Assembly: GCA_028713555.1 (NCBI GenBank)
Contig: JAQTOA010000016.1
Span: 1 to 64,000, forward strand
Direction of reading: 5' to 3'
DNA from: Sterolibacterium sp.
GTDB lineage: Bacteria > Pseudomonadota > Gammaproteobacteria > Burkholderiales > Rhodocyclaceae
DNA: 64,000 bases
The translations under genes and the position numbers were made by a program. Under the pieces are notes generated by a model. That model was given only the letters and a program-made list of their open reading frames with translations. It did no database searches and had not been told where the DNA came from. Position 1 is the stretch's first letter, and each line of letters opens with the position of its first letter. Positions 43,856 to 53,758 of the stretch are shown here, in pieces.

Positions 43856-44227
43856 TCACCCCTGCTTATGCAGCAGCAATCCTTGCACCCGGTCAATTTC
43901 CTTGGCGAGGCGAAGGATCTCTTCATCTGGAATTTGGCGTATGACTTCATTGGTATCGGCATCGATAACCTTGACCACCGTTCTTCCTGTGTCATGATCA
44001 ATCGAGAATTGCAAATTGGGCGCCGTAATCTGGACCTTGCGCTGTAATTCATCCACAGTCTGCTGAAGTTGTTGTGGTGTTGCTTCGCGGGATTGAGGTT
44101 GCGCAACGCCCTGAGGATTATTTACCGGCTTGGGCATAGCCCACAAGACCCCCCCCACTGCAGCGGGAAATAGCGCAGAACCTGCATTCGTAGGTGGAAC
44201 CGCTGGCAATTTCGCTTTAATTTCCAT
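43856..44227 (-). CDS. flaG: FlaG-family flagellar protein
   Basis: 123 residues from ATG 44227. The N-terminal half is Pro-rich and variable. The C-terminal FlaG domain (about 60-120) reads LQQTVDELQRKVQITAPNLQFSIDHDTGRTVVKVIDADTNEVIRQIPDEEIL. FlaG affects flagellar filament length. It stands alone here with no other flagellar gene in the window. The gap to cysD (43588-43855) holds only a hairpin GAAGCCC-GGA-GGGCTTC (43724-43740) without a T-run. Confidence 0.88.
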   Translation of the reverse strand: MEIKAKLPAVPPTNAGSALFPAAVGGVLWAMPKPVNNPQGVAQPQSREATPQQLQQTVDELQRKVQITAPNLQFSIDHDTGRTVVKVIDADTNEVIRQIPDEEILRLAKEIDRVQGLLLHKQG

Positions 44228-44239
44228 TAGTTCGAGCAA

Positions 44240-44508
44240 CTATCGAAGTCCGTAGGCAATCAAATCTGCCAATAAGTCATTTCTCTCGGGGTATTCTCGA
44301 TAACCAAGTGGAGTCTTCACCGTCTCGTGGAGTTATTACGGCACCTTGAAGAAGAACTTTAATTACAATTTGATAAATATATCAACCAATTGTTTTTTAA
44401 TGTCATTTACCCTAGGCAAGGCGCCAAAACCGGCCGCGTCCCGAGCCTCTGGCTCAGCACGGATGTGAGCACGACCTTGCTTAAAGAAGCGGATCCTCAG
44501 GAAACGCT
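44240..44508. other. intergenic region between flaG and leuA
   Basis: About 270 bases, AT-rich near 44350-44400. No sigma-28 promoter for flaG or terminator for leuA was recognised. Confidence 0.35.
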
Positions 44509-46047
44509 TCAAACCTGCGGGTTGACCCGATCCAGAGTGGAGCGCAGTTTATTCAACGCATTCAGATACGCCTTGGCAGAAGCGACGATGATGTCGGTAT
44601 CGGCGCCCTGACCATTGACGATCCGGCTATCCTTGGACAACCTGACGGTAACCTCGCCTTGCGCGTCCGTGCCGGTAGTAATGTTGTTTACCGAATACAG
44701 CAGCAAGCTGGCGTTGCTTTGCGCAACGCTTTCGATAGCCTTGAAAGCGGCATCCACCGGACCGCTACCTTCAGCTTCAGCATTACGCTCTACTCCGCCA
44801 ACCCCAAGGGTAATTCGCGCCCGCGGTGTTTCGCCAGTTTCGGAATGAAATTGCGAAGACAGCAAGCGAAAATGCTCATGCTCTGGGGTCACCGCCTCGT
44901 CACTCATCAGGGCATGCAAGTCCTCGTCGAAGATGTCATGTTTCTTGTCGGCAAGTTCCTTGAAGCGGGCAAAGGCGGAATTCAATACCTGCTCCGAATC
45001 GACCTCGATGCCGAGTTCCTTCAAACGCGCCTTGAACGCCGTGCGGCCGGAGTGCTTGCCCAGAACCAGCTTGTTGGCGTTCCAGCCAACATCCTCGGCA
45101 CGCATGATTTCATAGGTTTCGCGATGTTTGATTACTCCATCCTGGTGAATGCCCGCCTCATGAGAGAAAGCATTCGCGCCAACGATAGCTTTGTTCGGCT
45201 GGACCGGAAAGCCGGTGATGCCGGAGACCATCTTGGAAGCGGCGAGGATCTGCGTGGTATCGATCCGCGTATCGCAAGGGAAAACATCCTGGCGGGTGCG
45301 CACCGCCATGACGACCTCTTCCAGCGCAGTGTTGCCGGCGCGTTCGCCAAGACCGTTGATGGTGCATTCCACTTGGCGCGCCCCGGTCATGACCGCCGCC
45401 AGCGAGTTGGCGACAGCCAGGCCGAGATCATTGTGACAATGCACCGACCAGACCACTTTGTCGGCGTTCGGGATGCGGCTGCGTAAGTTGCGGATACGCT
45501 CGGCAAACTGATCCGGCATGTTATAACCAACGGTGTCCGGAATATTGATGACAGTCGCTCCCTCCTTGATCACCGCCTCAATGATGCGACAGAGAAAATC
45601 CAGCTCCGAGCGCCCCGCATCTTCCGGCGAAAATTCGATGTTGTCGATGCTGTTGCGGGCAAAGCGCACGGCATTCACCGCGGCGACAATGACGTCGTCC
45701 GGAGCCATGCGCAGCTTCTTTTCCATATGAATCGGACTGGTGGCGATGAAAGTGTGAATACGGCCGGATTTGGCCGGTTTGATTGCCTCCAGGGCACGGG
45801 AAATATCCTTGTCGTTGGTTCGGCACAACGCAGCGACAGTGCTTTCCTTGATGGCCTCGGCGACGGCATGAACAGCCTCGAAATCGCCATTCGATGCGGC
45901 GGGAAAACCCGCTTCAATCACATCAACGCGCATTTTCTCGAGCTGGCGCGCAATCCGCACTTTTTCCTCACGCGTCATCGAAGCCCCGGGGCTCTGCTCG
46001 CCGTCGCGCAAAGTGGTGTCGAAAATCATCAAGTGTTCTGTTGCCAT
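44509..46047 (-). CDS. leuA: 2-isopropylmalate synthase
   Basis: 512 residues from ATG 46047 (GGAGAC upstream). It is the first enzyme of leucine synthesis (2-oxoisovalerate + acetyl-CoA). Catalytic motifs are [51 protein letters not shown] and [12 protein letters not shown]. The C-terminal allosteric domain (about 390-505) is present. It is downstream of ilvBHC-psd-pssA on the same strand, as in related betaproteobacteria. Confidence 0.97.
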   Translation of the reverse strand: MATEHLMIFDTTLRDGEQSPGASMTREEKVRIARQLEKMRVDVIEAGFPAASNGDFEAVHAVAEAIKESTVAALCRTNDKDISRALEAIKPAKSGRIHTFIATSPIHMEKKLRMAPDDVIVAAVNAVRFARNSIDNIEFSPEDAGRSELDFLCRIIEAVIKEGATVINIPDTVGYNMPDQFAERIRNLRSRIPNADKVVWSVHCHNDLGLAVANSLAAVMTGARQVECTINGLGERAGNTALEEVVMAVRTRQDVFPCDTRIDTTQILAASKMVSGITGFPVQPNKAIVGANAFSHEAGIHQDGVIKHRETYEIMRAEDVGWNANKLVLGKHSGRTAFKARLKELGIEVDSEQVLNSAFARFKELADKKHDIFDEDLHALMSDEAVTPEHEHFRLLSSQFHSETGETPRARITLGVGGVERNAEAEGSGPVDAAFKAIESVAQSNASLLLYSVNNITTGTDAQGEVTVRLSKDSRIVNGQGADTDIIVASAKAYLNALNKLRSTLDRVNPQV

Positions 46048-46133
46048 CGTCGTCTCCAAAGAAAATTGGGATGCAAACAGCGCCCGGCGGGATATTGCCA
46101 AGCCCAAGTAAAACCAAATTGTGGGAAGTGTTT

Positions 46134-46232
46134 TTAGCGCGCGCGGCGCAGCAGCGGCCGCAACGGCAGCCTTGCCAGCAGCAGACTGGCAAGGGCAAAT
46201 ACTAGCGCAGAGGGAAACGCAATCGAAACCAT
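46134..46232 (-). CDS. possible 32-residue membrane peptide
   Basis: A short minus-strand frame ([20 protein letters not shown], then a basic tail ending RRAR) lies between pssA and leuA. It has a plausible single transmembrane segment and Arg-rich C-terminus. No ribosome-binding site stands out, and chance GC-rich sequence could produce it. Confidence 0.2.
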   Translation of the reverse strand: MVSIAFPSALVFALASLLLARLPLRPLLRRAR

Positions 46233-46264
46233 GGGCGAACTATAAACGCATCCTTGAGCAAGCG

Positions 46265-47023
46265 TCAAGTTGTCGTCTTACGACGCTGCAGCCATTGCCA
46301 CGCTGCAAGAACGTACCCAGACAAGGCATAGGCAAGGAACAAGGCAAACAATACGCCGGGCGGATAACTCGACAAAAGGACATAGCCGAAGACAATCGCC
46401 GGCACAACCACAAAAGGGACGCTGCGGCGCAGGTTGATGTCCTTGCCGCTCCAGTAGCGCAAGGTGCTGACCATGGTAATGCCGGCAAACAGGGTCAAGG
46501 CAAAGGCATACCAGCGGACATCCTTTCCGGGAATATTGAGGTCGTTGATGATCCAGACGAAACCCGCCACTAGGGCGGCCGCTGCCGGGCTCGGCAATCC
46601 CTGAAAATAACGCTTGTCCACCACCTCAAGGTTGGTATTGAAGCGTGCCAGGCGCAACGCGGCACCGGCACAATAGACGAAGGCGGCAATCCAGCCCCAC
46701 TTGTCCATGCCTTTCATCGCCCACTCGTAGACGATCAACGCCGGCGCGGCGCCAAAGGAAACCATATCGGATAGCGAATCGTACTCCGCTCCGAAAGCGC
46801 TCTGGGTGTGGGTCATGCGCGCCACGCGACCATCCAGGCCATCAAATACCATGGCAATGAAAATCGCTACCGCCGAATACTCGAAACGCCCAGTCATGGC
46901 CTGGACGATGGCGTAGAAGCCCGCAAATAGCGCGGCCGTAGTCAGCAGATTAGGCAGAATATAGATTCCGCGACGACGCAGTTCGGGGTTCATCAAAGCC
47001 TTGCGGGGACGAATCACGGGCAT
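46265..47023 (-). CDS. pssA: CDP-diacylglycerol-serine O-phosphatidyltransferase
   Basis: The 252-residue integral membrane enzyme makes phosphatidylserine. The CDP-alcohol phosphotransferase signature is DGLDGRVARMTHTQSAFGAEYDSLSD (DG-x2-AR-x8-G-x3-D-x3-D). Six or more hydrophobic segments follow. It works with Psd, encoded just upstream, in phosphatidylethanolamine synthesis. The start may be the Met at residue 11 (MNPELRRRGIYILPNLLT). Confidence 0.95.
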   Translation of the reverse strand: MPVIRPRKALMNPELRRRGIYILPNLLTTAALFAGFYAIVQAMTGRFEYSAVAIFIAMVFDGLDGRVARMTHTQSAFGAEYDSLSDMVSFGAAPALIVYEWAMKGMDKWGWIAAFVYCAGAALRLARFNTNLEVVDKRYFQGLPSPAAAALVAGFVWIINDLNIPGKDVRWYAFALTLFAGITMVSTLRYWSGKDINLRRSVPFVVVPAIVFGYVLLSSYPPGVLFALFLAYALSGYVLAAWQWLQRRKTTT

Positions 47024-47077
47024 GTCAAAGCCATTCGCTGATGAGAAAACACGCGCATTGTAGGCAGACCGCCGCGC

Positions 47078-47722
47078 TTATTGCAATTCGGCAAGGATGG
47101 TGGAGGAAGCGCTGACCTTATCGCCAATCGTCACCTTGATACGGGTGCCGGGCGGCAGATAAAGATCGACGCGCGAGCCAAAGCGAATGAACCCGAAACG
47201 CTGGCCGCGCTTGAGCGGCGTGCCGGCATCGACGTAGCAGAGAATGCGGCGCGCAATCAAGCCCGCCACCTGGACGCAAGTGACATCATGACCGGAAGCC
47301 GTTTGCAGCCATAGCGCATTGCGTTCGTTTTCAGTGGATGCCTTGTCGAGATCGGCATTGACGAATTTCCCCGGATGATACCAACGTTGCTTGATCTCTC
47401 CATCCACCGGGCTGCGGTTGGAATGGACGTTGAACACATTCATGAACACGCTGAGTTTGAGCGCCTCGCGCCCCAGCCAAGGATCGCGAACCGGTTCAAT
47501 GGCGACAATGCGGCCATCGGCCGGCGACAAGACACTCTTGGCATCGCCTGGAATCGGCCGCGCCGGATCGCGGAAAAACTGCACGCAGAAGGCAAAGGCC
47601 AACCATAGCGGCAACGCCCACAACCAATTGGCCGCACCAGTAACCATCAAGGCAAAACCGAAGGTGATGCCCAGAAACGGCCAGCCTTCGCGAGCGATCA
47701 GGGGATGGGGATAGGAGTTCAA
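47078..47722 (-). CDS. psd: phosphatidylserine decarboxylase proenzyme
   Basis: The 214-residue short-type Psd has an N-terminal membrane segment ([20 protein letters not shown]) and the self-cleavage site in [18 protein letters not shown]. There the Ser of GS becomes the pyruvoyl group. Other landmarks are [18 protein letters not shown] and [15 protein letters not shown]. It converts phosphatidylserine to phosphatidylethanolamine. It lies between ilvC and pssA. Confidence 0.95.
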   Translation of the reverse strand: MNSYPHPLIAREGWPFLGITFGFALMVTGAANWLWALPLWLAFAFCVQFFRDPARPIPGDAKSVLSPADGRIVAIEPVRDPWLGREALKLSVFMNVFNVHSNRSPVDGEIKQRWYHPGKFVNADLDKASTENERNALWLQTASGHDVTCVQVAGLIARRILCYVDAGTPLKRGQRFGFIRFGSRVDLYLPPGTRIKVTIGDKVSASSTILAELQ

Positions 47723-47800
47723 TATCTAAGCGCAGAGATACTGCGAAATTCTGACAAATCTCATTGCGTCATTTCCGTATCTCTGCGTCTGTGTGGTTGA

Positions 47801-48820
<1,020 letters not shown>

Positions 48821-48900
48821 TTACCTCAAATTAAATAGTCAAAAAATGCAGATTAGAGCCACTGCACTAATGCAGCACTCTGTCAGCTTTGTTACTCAAA

Positions 48901-49392
48901 TCAGACTTTGAGTATCCTGTCGCCGCGTCCGACGCCACAAACGCCGGTACGCACCGTCTCAAGAATCAGTTCTTCGCCAATGGCTTCGAGAAAGGCATCG
49001 AGCTTGGCGTTGTTACCGGTCAACTCGATGACATAAGTCGATTCGGTCACGTCGATGATGCGGCCGCGGAAGATGTCAGCGATACGCTTCATCTCTTCGC
49101 GATCCTTGCCTGTGGCGCGAACCTTCAACAGCATGAGTTCGCGTTCGACATGGGGAGCTTCGGAAAGATCGACCACTTTGACCACTTCGATCAGCTTGTT
49201 CAACTGTTTCGTGATCTGCTCGATGACGTCATCCGAACCCACACTGACGATGGTCATGCGCGACAGAGAAGAGTCCTCGGTTGGCGCCACAGTCAATGAT
49301 TCGATGTTGTATGCACGAGCCGAGAACAGGCCGGAAACGCGCGAGAGCGCTCCAGCTTCGTTTTCCAGGAGTATTGAAATGATGTGTCGCAT
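48901..49392 (-). CDS. ilvH: acetolactate synthase small (regulatory) subunit
   Basis: 163 residues from ATG 49392. The N-terminal ACT domain (MRHIISILLENEAGALSRVSGLFSARAYNIESLTV) binds valine for feedback inhibition, and the C-terminal domain follows. It pairs with the large subunit encoded 19 bases upstream. Confidence 0.96.
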   Translation of the reverse strand: MRHIISILLENEAGALSRVSGLFSARAYNIESLTVAPTEDSSLSRMTIVSVGSDDVIEQITKQLNKLIEVVKVVDLSEAPHVERELMLLKVRATGKDREEMKRIADIFRGRIIDVTESTYVIELTGNNAKLDAFLEAIGEELILETVRTGVCGVGRGDRILKV

Positions 49393-49411
49393 TTTGGTTG
49401 TTCCTAACACC

Positions 49412-51133
49412 TCACAGGTCTTCCGCCAGGATCATCTCGGAAAGGCCCTTGCCGGCCGCAATCATGGGGAAGACGTTGGCCTTCTGGTCGGTGATAAAAT
49501 TCATGAAAACGAGATCGTTCTTGTGCTCAGTGAAAGCTTTGCGCAGCGCCGGCTCAACGTCGCCGGGCTTTTCGATGTGCATGCCGACATGGCCGTAGGA
49601 TTCCGCCAGTTTAACGAAATCCGGCAGAGCATCGACATAGGACTCGGAGTAACGGTTGCCGTGAAACATCTCCTGCCACTGTCGCACCATGCCTAGGTAG
49701 CGATTATTGAGGTTGATGATCTTGATCGGCAGACGATATTGCTTACAAGTCGACAACTCCTGAATGCACATCTGAATCGATCCCTCGCCAGTAACACAGG
49801 CTACCGTCGCCTTGGGATTGGCGAAAGACGCGCCCATGGCGGCAGGCAAGCCAAAGCCCATGGTCCCGAGACCACCGGAGCTGATCCAGCGGCGCGGCTT
49901 GTCAAACTTGAAATACTGTGCCGCCCACATTTGGTGCTGGCCGACATCGGAAGTGATGATGGCATCGCCACCGGTCACCTCGTAGAGTTTCTCGATGACC
50001 ATCTGCGGCATGATAAGTTTGTCGCTACGCTTGTATTTCAGGCAATTCTTCGCGCGCCATGCCTCGATCTGCTGCCACCAGACAGCAAGCGCTTTGGGGT
50101 CGGATTTTTCCTCGCTGGCAGCAAGCTGCTTGAGCATGTCATCGAGTACCTCGGGCACATTGCCAACGATAGGTACATCGACTTTGACGCGCTTGGAAAT
50201 CGACGATGGATCGATATCGATATGGATGATCTTGCGCTGAACTTCGTTGAAATTCGCCGGGTTGCCAATCACGCGGTCATCAAAGCGAGCGCCAATGGCG
50301 AGCAGCACGTCGCAATTCTGCATCGCCATGTTGGCCTCAAAAGTGCCATGCATGCCAAGCATGCCGAGAAACTGCTTGTCGGTGCCCGGATAACCGCCCA
50401 ATCCCATCAAGGTACTGGTAATCGGAAAACCTAGCGACTTGACCAATTTAGTCAGTCTGTTCGCCGCATCCGAAAGAATCACGCCGCCGCCCGTGTAAAT
50501 CATCGGCCGCTTGGCCTCGAGCAAGAGCTGCAAAGCCTTCTTGATCTGCCCGGCGTGCCCCTTGGTCACCGGGTTGTAAGAGCGCAGATTTACACTCTTT
50601 GGATAATCGAACTCGCACTTGTGATTGCTGATGTCCTTCGGAATATCCACCAGCACCGGTCCGGGACGGCCGGTCTTGGCAAGATAGAAAGCCGTCTTAA
50701 GGGTCATTGCCAGATCATTGACATCTTTGACCAGAAAATTGTGTTTAACGCAAGGGCGTGTGATACCTACCGTGTCACACTCCTGGAAAGCATCCTGGCC
50801 GATATAGGCTGTCGGCACTTGGCCGGTGATGATCACCAGCGGAATTGAATCCATATAAGCAGTGGCAATTCCGGTCACGGCATTGGTGACGCCGGGCCCC
50901 GATGTCACCATGCAAACGCCAATCTTCTGCGACGAGCGCGAATAGGCATCGGCAGCATGCACTGCCGCCTGTTCATGACGCACCATGACATGTTTAAACT
51001 TATCCTGTTTAAACATGGCGTCGTAGATGTAAAGCACCGAGCCACCAGGATAGCCGAAGACAAATTCGACTTTCTCTTCCTGCAAGCACCTGATTACGAT
51101 TTCCCCACCGGTCAAGACCATTGTTTTATCCAC
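49412..51133 (-). CDS. ilvB: acetolactate synthase large (catalytic) subunit
   Basis: 573 residues. The ThDP enzyme has the N-terminal pyrimidine-binding domain (VFGYPGGSVLYIYDAMF; catalytic Glu in VRHEQAAVHAADAYSR). The C-terminal PP domain includes GDAIITSDVGQHQMWAAQYF, SSGGLGTMGFGLPAAMGA and the ThDP motif GEGSIQMCIQELSTCKQYRLPIKIINLNN. It heads the ilvBHC operon. An IS1-like transposon is inserted in its upstream region (from 51204). Confidence 0.96.
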   Translation of the reverse strand: MDKTMVLTGGEIVIRCLQEEKVEFVFGYPGGSVLYIYDAMFKQDKFKHVMVRHEQAAVHAADAYSRSSQKIGVCMVTSGPGVTNAVTGIATAYMDSIPLVIITGQVPTAYIGQDAFQECDTVGITRPCVKHNFLVKDVNDLAMTLKTAFYLAKTGRPGPVLVDIPKDISNHKCEFDYPKSVNLRSYNPVTKGHAGQIKKALQLLLEAKRPMIYTGGGVILSDAANRLTKLVKSLGFPITSTLMGLGGYPGTDKQFLGMLGMHGTFEANMAMQNCDVLLAIGARFDDRVIGNPANFNEVQRKIIHIDIDPSSISKRVKVDVPIVGNVPEVLDDMLKQLAASEEKSDPKALAVWWQQIEAWRAKNCLKYKRSDKLIMPQMVIEKLYEVTGGDAIITSDVGQHQMWAAQYFKFDKPRRWISSGGLGTMGFGLPAAMGASFANPKATVACVTGEGSIQMCIQELSTCKQYRLPIKIINLNNRYLGMVRQWQEMFHGNRYSESYVDALPDFVKLAESYGHVGMHIEKPGDVEPALRKAFTEHKNDLVFMNFITDQKANVFPMIAAGKGLSEMILAEDL

Positions 51134-51212
51134 AACTCAATAATTGCCAAAAACGTGTAACCATACCGGCTAGCCCAGATTTGGTCAAGACATTACAGCT
51201 TGGGGTAGTGGT

Positions 51213-52085
51213 TCAGTTTGAAGAATTATCTGTTACAAAATTCTTTGGCATAGTCTCAGCCATCATCAAGACTTCCTCAAAATCCCATACGTGGTCAGCG
51301 ATTCCCGCTTCCATGGCCGGCGTAACCCGCAGGGTTTTGTGAATCTTGCAGAAATTGTAGAACATAAAGTACAGGCTGATTGCGTGCATGTGGTTTTCCA
51401 GCTTCTTCGAGAATGCGTTAGTCAGCCGCGTAAAGCGCCGCATGTGCATCCGCATGGTTAGATTCGCGCGCTCAACGTAGCTGGTCGAAACATCCTTCAT
51501 AACTGGATTCCCGGTAATCGGGCGCTTCTCGGTTCCAGTCACTTCTGCCGGGCTGTAGCGCCGTGCGTCTTCCTTCGTAGCCCCTTCGTTGCCATAGAGC
51601 TTGATAAGCATCGCATAGTCAATGTCTGCGCCGAAGGCATCTTCTATGGCGGTCAGATAAGCCTTGTGGCCGTCTGTGGTCAGTTGTACGCGGCTGGCTA
51701 GGCGCTTCGCTAAGTCATGAATGAATGCATAGGCAGATTCCACGCCGCGAGTGCCTACATGCCAACACGGAACCAGTTTTGTATCGGCATCAATCGCCGT
51801 CCAGGTGTAAACATCGCCCAGGCCCAGGATGCCCTTGAGTTCTTCCGGTACGTTGCGCTCTTTCATGCCGACGAAAGACCAAATTTCATCGCACTGCACT
51901 TTCTTGAGGTTCAGGCCGGTCATAACTCGATCTTGATAGAGCGCGCAAGCCTCGCCTACTTCGGCCAGCAACTTTAGAACCGTGTTCTTTGACGCGCCAG
52001 TGAGGCGGCAAGTCGCATTAATGCCGACGCCTTCACAGAGGGAAGCAAGGATTCTCGCGCGGTCTTTGATTGAAAGTCGGTTCAT
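51213..52085 (-). CDS. IS1-family-like DDE transposase
   Basis: 290 residues. An N-terminal helix-turn-helix (MNRLSIKDRARILASLCEGVGINATCRLTGASKNTVLKLL) precedes a DDE domain. Visible carboxylates are in QCDEIWSFVG, TTDGHKAYLTAIEDAFG and SYVERANLTMRMHMRRFTRLTNAFSKK. The pattern matches IS1-type single-frame transposases, without the InsA/InsB frameshift. Its last codons lie within the left terminal repeat. It appears intact. Confidence 0.9.
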   Translation of the reverse strand: MNRLSIKDRARILASLCEGVGINATCRLTGASKNTVLKLLAEVGEACALYQDRVMTGLNLKKVQCDEIWSFVGMKERNVPEELKGILGLGDVYTWTAIDADTKLVPCWHVGTRGVESAYAFIHDLAKRLASRVQLTTDGHKAYLTAIEDAFGADIDYAMLIKLYGNEGATKEDARRYSPAEVTGTEKRPITGNPVMKDVSTSYVERANLTMRMHMRRFTRLTNAFSKKLENHMHAISLYFMFYNFCKIHKTLRVTPAMEAGIADHVWDFEEVLMMAETMPKNFVTDNSSN

Positions 52086-52226
52086 GGTCTAACCCTCATG
52101 CATTCAGTACAGTTTGATTATAGTATGCAGTTACAAAATAGCAAGCATTATTTTTTAATTGATGCTTGCATTGTGAGCTAAACGAGAGGATGATGCAAGC
52201 ACACCATAAAATATGGAGCTTACATT

Positions 52227-53219
52227 ATGAAAACCGAAGTCAAAGGAAGAGCCAAAGGTGGTGTAGCCGCAGCAAAGACAATGACGCCAGTACAGCTAAA
52301 AGCTAGGGCGCAGAAAGGTGCGCTGGCGAGATGGGGCAAGCCTGTTACAGCCACCCATAAAGGTAACTTTAAGGATCAACTTGGGCTTGATGTTGAGTGT
52401 TACGTGCTGAATGACATTAGTAAAACTCCTGTCATCAGCCAAACTGGAATGGCAAGAGCCTTAGGTATGTCATCACGCGGCAGCGTGTTCCCAAAGTTCC
52501 TCAACAGTAAAGCTATGGCGGAATCGGTGAGCGCCGAACTCAGTGCAAAATTACAAAAACCTATTGTTTTTCAATGGGGAAGCGGCGGCACCGAACAGCC
52601 GCCATCGGCTATAAATGGCTACGATGCAGCGCTACTTATTGACGTATGCAACGCCATTGCATCGGCTCATTCATCAGGACACCTGACCAGTAAGCGCTAC
52701 GACAAAGTTATCAAACAGGCGTCCATCATTACTGGCGCCTCAGCAAAATCTGGAATTCGTAACCTTGTTTATGCAATGGCTGGGTATAACCCGAGTGCCC
52801 AGCAAGTTATTGACGCCTTCAAAGCGTATGTTTTAGAAGAGGCAAAAAAATATGAAAAAGAGTTCCCGACCGAACTTTATGCGGAATGGCAACGGCTCTA
52901 TAACATTACGCCACCCCAACGAGGGAAAAACTGGAAAGAAATGCATCTTACAATCGACCATATTTATTACCCGCTAGCCAAGAGTAACGGCAAGCTGCTA
53001 GAGCTAGTGCGTAGTGCTAAGACCTCTGGGGGAGACCGCAATAAGAAGCTATTTCAATTTCTTAACGAGATAGGAGCTAGAGCATTGAGAATGCAACTTG
53101 GCCGCGTTTTGGAAATGGCAGAATCTTCGCCAAACAAAGAAACCTATGAAGGGAAGATTGTTGAACGGTTTGGAGGCCAGTTGACTCTAGACCTTCCTCC
53201 TACTTACCCCATCGCCTAG
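52227..53219 (+). CDS. P63C-domain protein (transposon passenger)
   Basis: 330 residues. The N-terminus has a basic GG-rich segment (GRAKGGVAAAKTMTPVQLKARAQKGALARWGK) similar to the small protein encoded convergently. The C-terminal P63C domain (about 195-300) shows FKAYVLEEAKKYEKEFPTELYAEWQRLY. P63C proteins are found in phages and plasmids and have no established function. AT-rich DNA and a position inside the transposon suggest horizontal origin. GGAG lies 9 bases before ATG. Confidence 0.82.
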   Translation: MKTEVKGRAKGGVAAAKTMTPVQLKARAQKGALARWGKPVTATHKGNFKDQLGLDVECYVLNDISKTPVISQTGMARALGMSSRGSVFPKFLNSKAMAESVSAELSAKLQKPIVFQWGSGGTEQPPSAINGYDAALLIDVCNAIASAHSSGHLTSKRYDKVIKQASIITGASAKSGIRNLVYAMAGYNPSAQQVIDAFKAYVLEEAKKYEKEFPTELYAEWQRLYNITPPQRGKNWKEMHLTIDHIYYPLAKSNGKLLELVRSAKTSGGDRNKKLFQFLNEIGARALRMQLGRVLEMAESSPNKETYEGKIVERFGGQLTLDLPPTYPIA

Positions 53220-53436
53220 CAGCAGCCATTTTCGCAATCTCTGACCGCTCTTCAGCGGTCAGTTTCTTTGCGCGCTCTGCGCCGCCCTTGATGCCGCCGC
53301 GTCGTCCAGACTCGATAGCGGCCTTCTTCTTCGGGTCAATCTCAGGTTCTTGCGGCGCTTCGCCTATCGCCTTCTGAAATATGCCGTGGGCGACCTGGCT
53401 GAAGTCCTTGCGGGGGTTTGTTTTCTTGGTGGTCAT
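53200..53436 (-). CDS. small basic GG-rich protein (transposon passenger)
   Basis: 78 residues. The C-terminal half reads RRGGIKGGAERAKKLTAEERSEIAKMAAARRWGK. It ends in the same RWGK-type motif as the N-terminal segment of the P63C protein. It converges with the P63C gene and overlaps it by 20 bases. A DNA- or RNA-binding role is suggested by composition only. It could be a regulator of, or partner for, the P63C protein. Confidence 0.7.
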   Translation of the reverse strand: MTTKKTNPRKDFSQVAHGIFQKAIGEAPQEPEIDPKKKAAIESGRRGGIKGGAERAKKLTAEERSEIAKMAAARRWGK

Positions 53437-53557
53437 GGTGATTACAGCGTAACTACGTTGCCCCTAACCGTCAATAGTTTTGTAACATTCGCTTATTCAA
53501 ACTGAACCACTACCCAGCTTGGGCGCTGAGAGCGTTTATCTGTCCTGTCCTAATATG

Positions 53558-53758
53558 GGCACCCTAGTCTATGACGGCAACAAAATGCAGCGATTCCAAC
53601 ATGGTGCCCTATGTGAATGGAACTGGACACCGACCGACTGGCAAATGATCGAACCCTGCGCCACCCTGCCTCCCACCCGATCTACCGGCCAGCCGTCGCA
53701 TCCCAACCTGCTGATGAAGCTGGCAGGACTAATCCAGACGGGCGATCTGGGCGTGTAA
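53558..53758 (+). CDS. possible small ORF between the transposon and valS
   Basis: A plus-strand frame ([40 protein letters not shown]...) antisense to the valS end in its last part. Its aromatic, Cys-containing composition is protein-like, but there is no ribosome-binding site. It may be a remnant of a gene cut by the transposon. Confidence 0.2.
   Translation, partial: GTLVYDGNKMQRFQHGALCEWNWTPTDWQMIEPCATLPPTRSTGQPSHPNLLMKLAGLIQTGDLGV

Larger units (their letters stand above)
51204..53514. mobile_element. IS1-like transposon with P63C and small basic passenger genes
   Basis: The 2311-bp element is bounded by inverted repeats that begin with the same 19 bases (GGTAGTGGTTCAGTTTGAA) and share GTTACAAAA at the same offset. 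The flanking 8 bases CAGCTTGG occur at both sides (51196-51203 and 53515-53522), a clear target duplication. It contains a transposase, a P63C-domain gene and a small GG-rich gene. It lies between ilvB and valS. Its low GC and AT-rich intergenic parts contrast with the neighbours. Confidence 0.92.
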
